Assembly: GCA_037127255.1 (NCBI GenBank)
Contig: JBANSL010000004.1
Coordinates: forward strand, 38,714,467-38,778,466
Source: Persicaria tinctoria
Lineage: Eukaryota > Streptophyta > Magnoliopsida > Caryophyllales > Polygonaceae
DNA: 64,000 bases
Direction: 5' to 3'
A model generated the notes under the pieces. It did not search any database. It was not told the origin of the DNA and saw only the letters and a program-made list of their open reading frames with translations. The position numbers and the translations under genes were made by a program. Positions 62,962 through 64,000 of the stretch are shown here, piece by piece. Each line of letters begins with the position of its first letter. Position 1 is the first letter of the stretch.

Positions 62962-63660
62962 AATTAAGTTATAAAAATGGCCATAAACGATAGTAAAGAA
63001 ATAAAATACATATTTTTTTAATGTAAAATCAAATAAAATTAAAAAAAAATTACTTAGTTTGAGAGAAATTTAAATTAATGTCTCATTTTAATAATTATTT
63101 GAAAGTTAACTAATTTTGATATTTAAATAATTAAATTTTAATAATTTTTACATTTAATAGTATAAATTAAATATATGATGGGCAATCAAACAAAATTTAA
63201 ATGATTTGATGGGTATATGAACAATTTTAAAGTTTTGATGGGTATATACCCAATTAATAAAGTTTCCATGGGTATATACCCGATTTCGCCTTTATTTAAA
63301 TATTGTTGGTTTTGATTATAAATGTGATTTATAAAGATAGATTTATTTTGGTTTTTAAATTACATAAATATTGATTGTTAAAATATTTAAAAGGGGGTTT
63401 TATGTTTTGAAATAAAAATGCCGGAATTATTCTATAATTGGATTTTGAGAGATTTATTATAAGGTTTAAATGTTTAATGTCGGAATTTGGCCAAGTATGA
63501 TTTGAGAAATTATTTTGAATATGAGTTGACTTAACTTGAGATTTAAGAGTTTGGAAAACTTTGAGAAAATGATTTACTTGTTTCAACTCGGTGAATTTAT
63601 TGTTGAATCCTGCTTGAGAATTTTGTGGATTTTAAATAAGATATGAAATGAGGTATGATC
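62962..63660. other. AT-rich sequence, no gene recognised
   Basis: Strongly AT-rich and without coding frames of note; the minus-strand frames are short and compositional. It contains the 30-bp repeat block described separately. It may be the host sequence flanking B2 or another degraded element. Confidence 0.5.
63178..63285. repeat. 30-bp tandem repeat with GGGTATATACCC palindrome
   Basis: Four loosely repeated units start (G/C)ATGGG at about 63177, 63209, 63238 and 63268. Two of them contain the perfect 12-bp palindrome GGGTATATACCC (63240-63251 and 63270-63281). Confidence 0.75.
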
Positions 63661-64000
63661 GGAAATGAGATGTGTGAAGTTATGTGTGATAGTTAGGGGC
63701 TTCTTGTGGGATTTAGATAGACTTATGCATATCTGTATATTTGTTAGGTGATTGTTGCTTGTTAGACTCCGCTTGCGATACCTTTTGATGTTTGTCATTT
63801 CAGGTAAGTTCCCTAGGGGGCTTACTCAGGTTGGACATTCATGCCTGTTGTTGCATTTTATGTTAGGTGTTGCATATGCATAAAAGCATGCCATGTAGTA
63901 TCCTGTTTAGGTTGCACTAATTGAATGAGCATCTGCTTACTTTATGCGTTTGAAACAGAACGGCCGTTATCTGGGATAGTCCTAGAGTCTTTACTAGGGT
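63661..64000. other. Unassigned, possibly LTR-like sequence
   Basis: The GC content rises and phrases such as TTTCAGGTAAGTTCC and GGGGGCTTACTCAGG appear, a texture I associate with LTRs of other gypsy groups. There is no terminus, PBS or repeat partner in the window to prove it. Confidence 0.3.

Overview
The window is plant nuclear DNA, most likely from an angiosperm and probably a eudicot; the sequence does not give a closer placement. Almost all of it is nested Ty3/gypsy LTR retrotransposon sequence. I found no intact host gene, no RNA gene and nothing prokaryotic. The reasons are plant-type PBS sites (complementary to tRNA-Asp or initiator tRNA-Met), PR-RT-RNaseH-INT domain order, an Athila-type ORF1, plant-like AT content and many microsatellites.

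Bases 1-13064 hold older, broken pieces. They are: the end of a plus-strand Athila-type LTR with its PBS (1-989); a complete minus-strand LTR directly against it (990-2691) with its PPT and 3' internal region; another LTR fragment (3561-4740); a 1.3-kb terminal-inverted-repeat element that carries an AT-rich minisatellite (5205-6524); the 5' end of a minus-strand gypsy element (about 6830-8174); and T1, a plus-strand non-autonomous element with a tRNA-Asp PBS (8354-13064). The 3' LTR of T1 is cut by the next insertion.

Bases 13065-57735 are one minus-strand Athila-type element, A1. Its net length is about 12.4 kb, inflated to 44.7 kb by insertions that can be peeled off by their target-site duplications (TSDs): B1 (18613-32511, TSD TACAT), II (36115-44343, TSD GAAGA) and III (46791-56896, TSD GGTAC). 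Element I (18911-28207, TSD GAGGG) sits in an LTR of B1, and a solo LTR (20142-21244, TSD AAAGG) sits in the leader of I. Nesting is therefore five deep (T1 > A1 > B1 > I > solo LTR). I, II and III belong to one autonomous gypsy family with a single gag-pol frame, an initiator-Met PBS and a polyprotein that runs into the 3' LTR. This layout recalls centromeric CRM chromoviruses, but that placement is inference. B1 and B2 (58899-62961) are short non-autonomous relatives that keep a mini-ORF. III is a chimera: a fourth, inverted copy (IV) interrupts its integrase, and a later deletion removed the far halves of both, leaving 1.25-kb inverted arms.

To the right, the A1 5' LTR is broken by a plus-strand Athila-type LTR (57736-58898), followed by B2. 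The leader of B2 has been replaced by about 1.7 kb of apparently host-derived sequence containing an antisense exon-like ORF. The last kilobase is AT-rich and unassigned.

The most interesting signals are these. First, a small hairpin with a constant 14-nt loop (GAGGATAAAATTCA) and stems that change sequence but stay complementary, present in four tandem copies in T1 and once in each leader of I, II and III. Second, dense arrays of the palindrome TCGATATCGA and its variants in both LTRs and coding linkers of the Athila-type elements. Third, several rearrangement scars with microhomology or templated filler.
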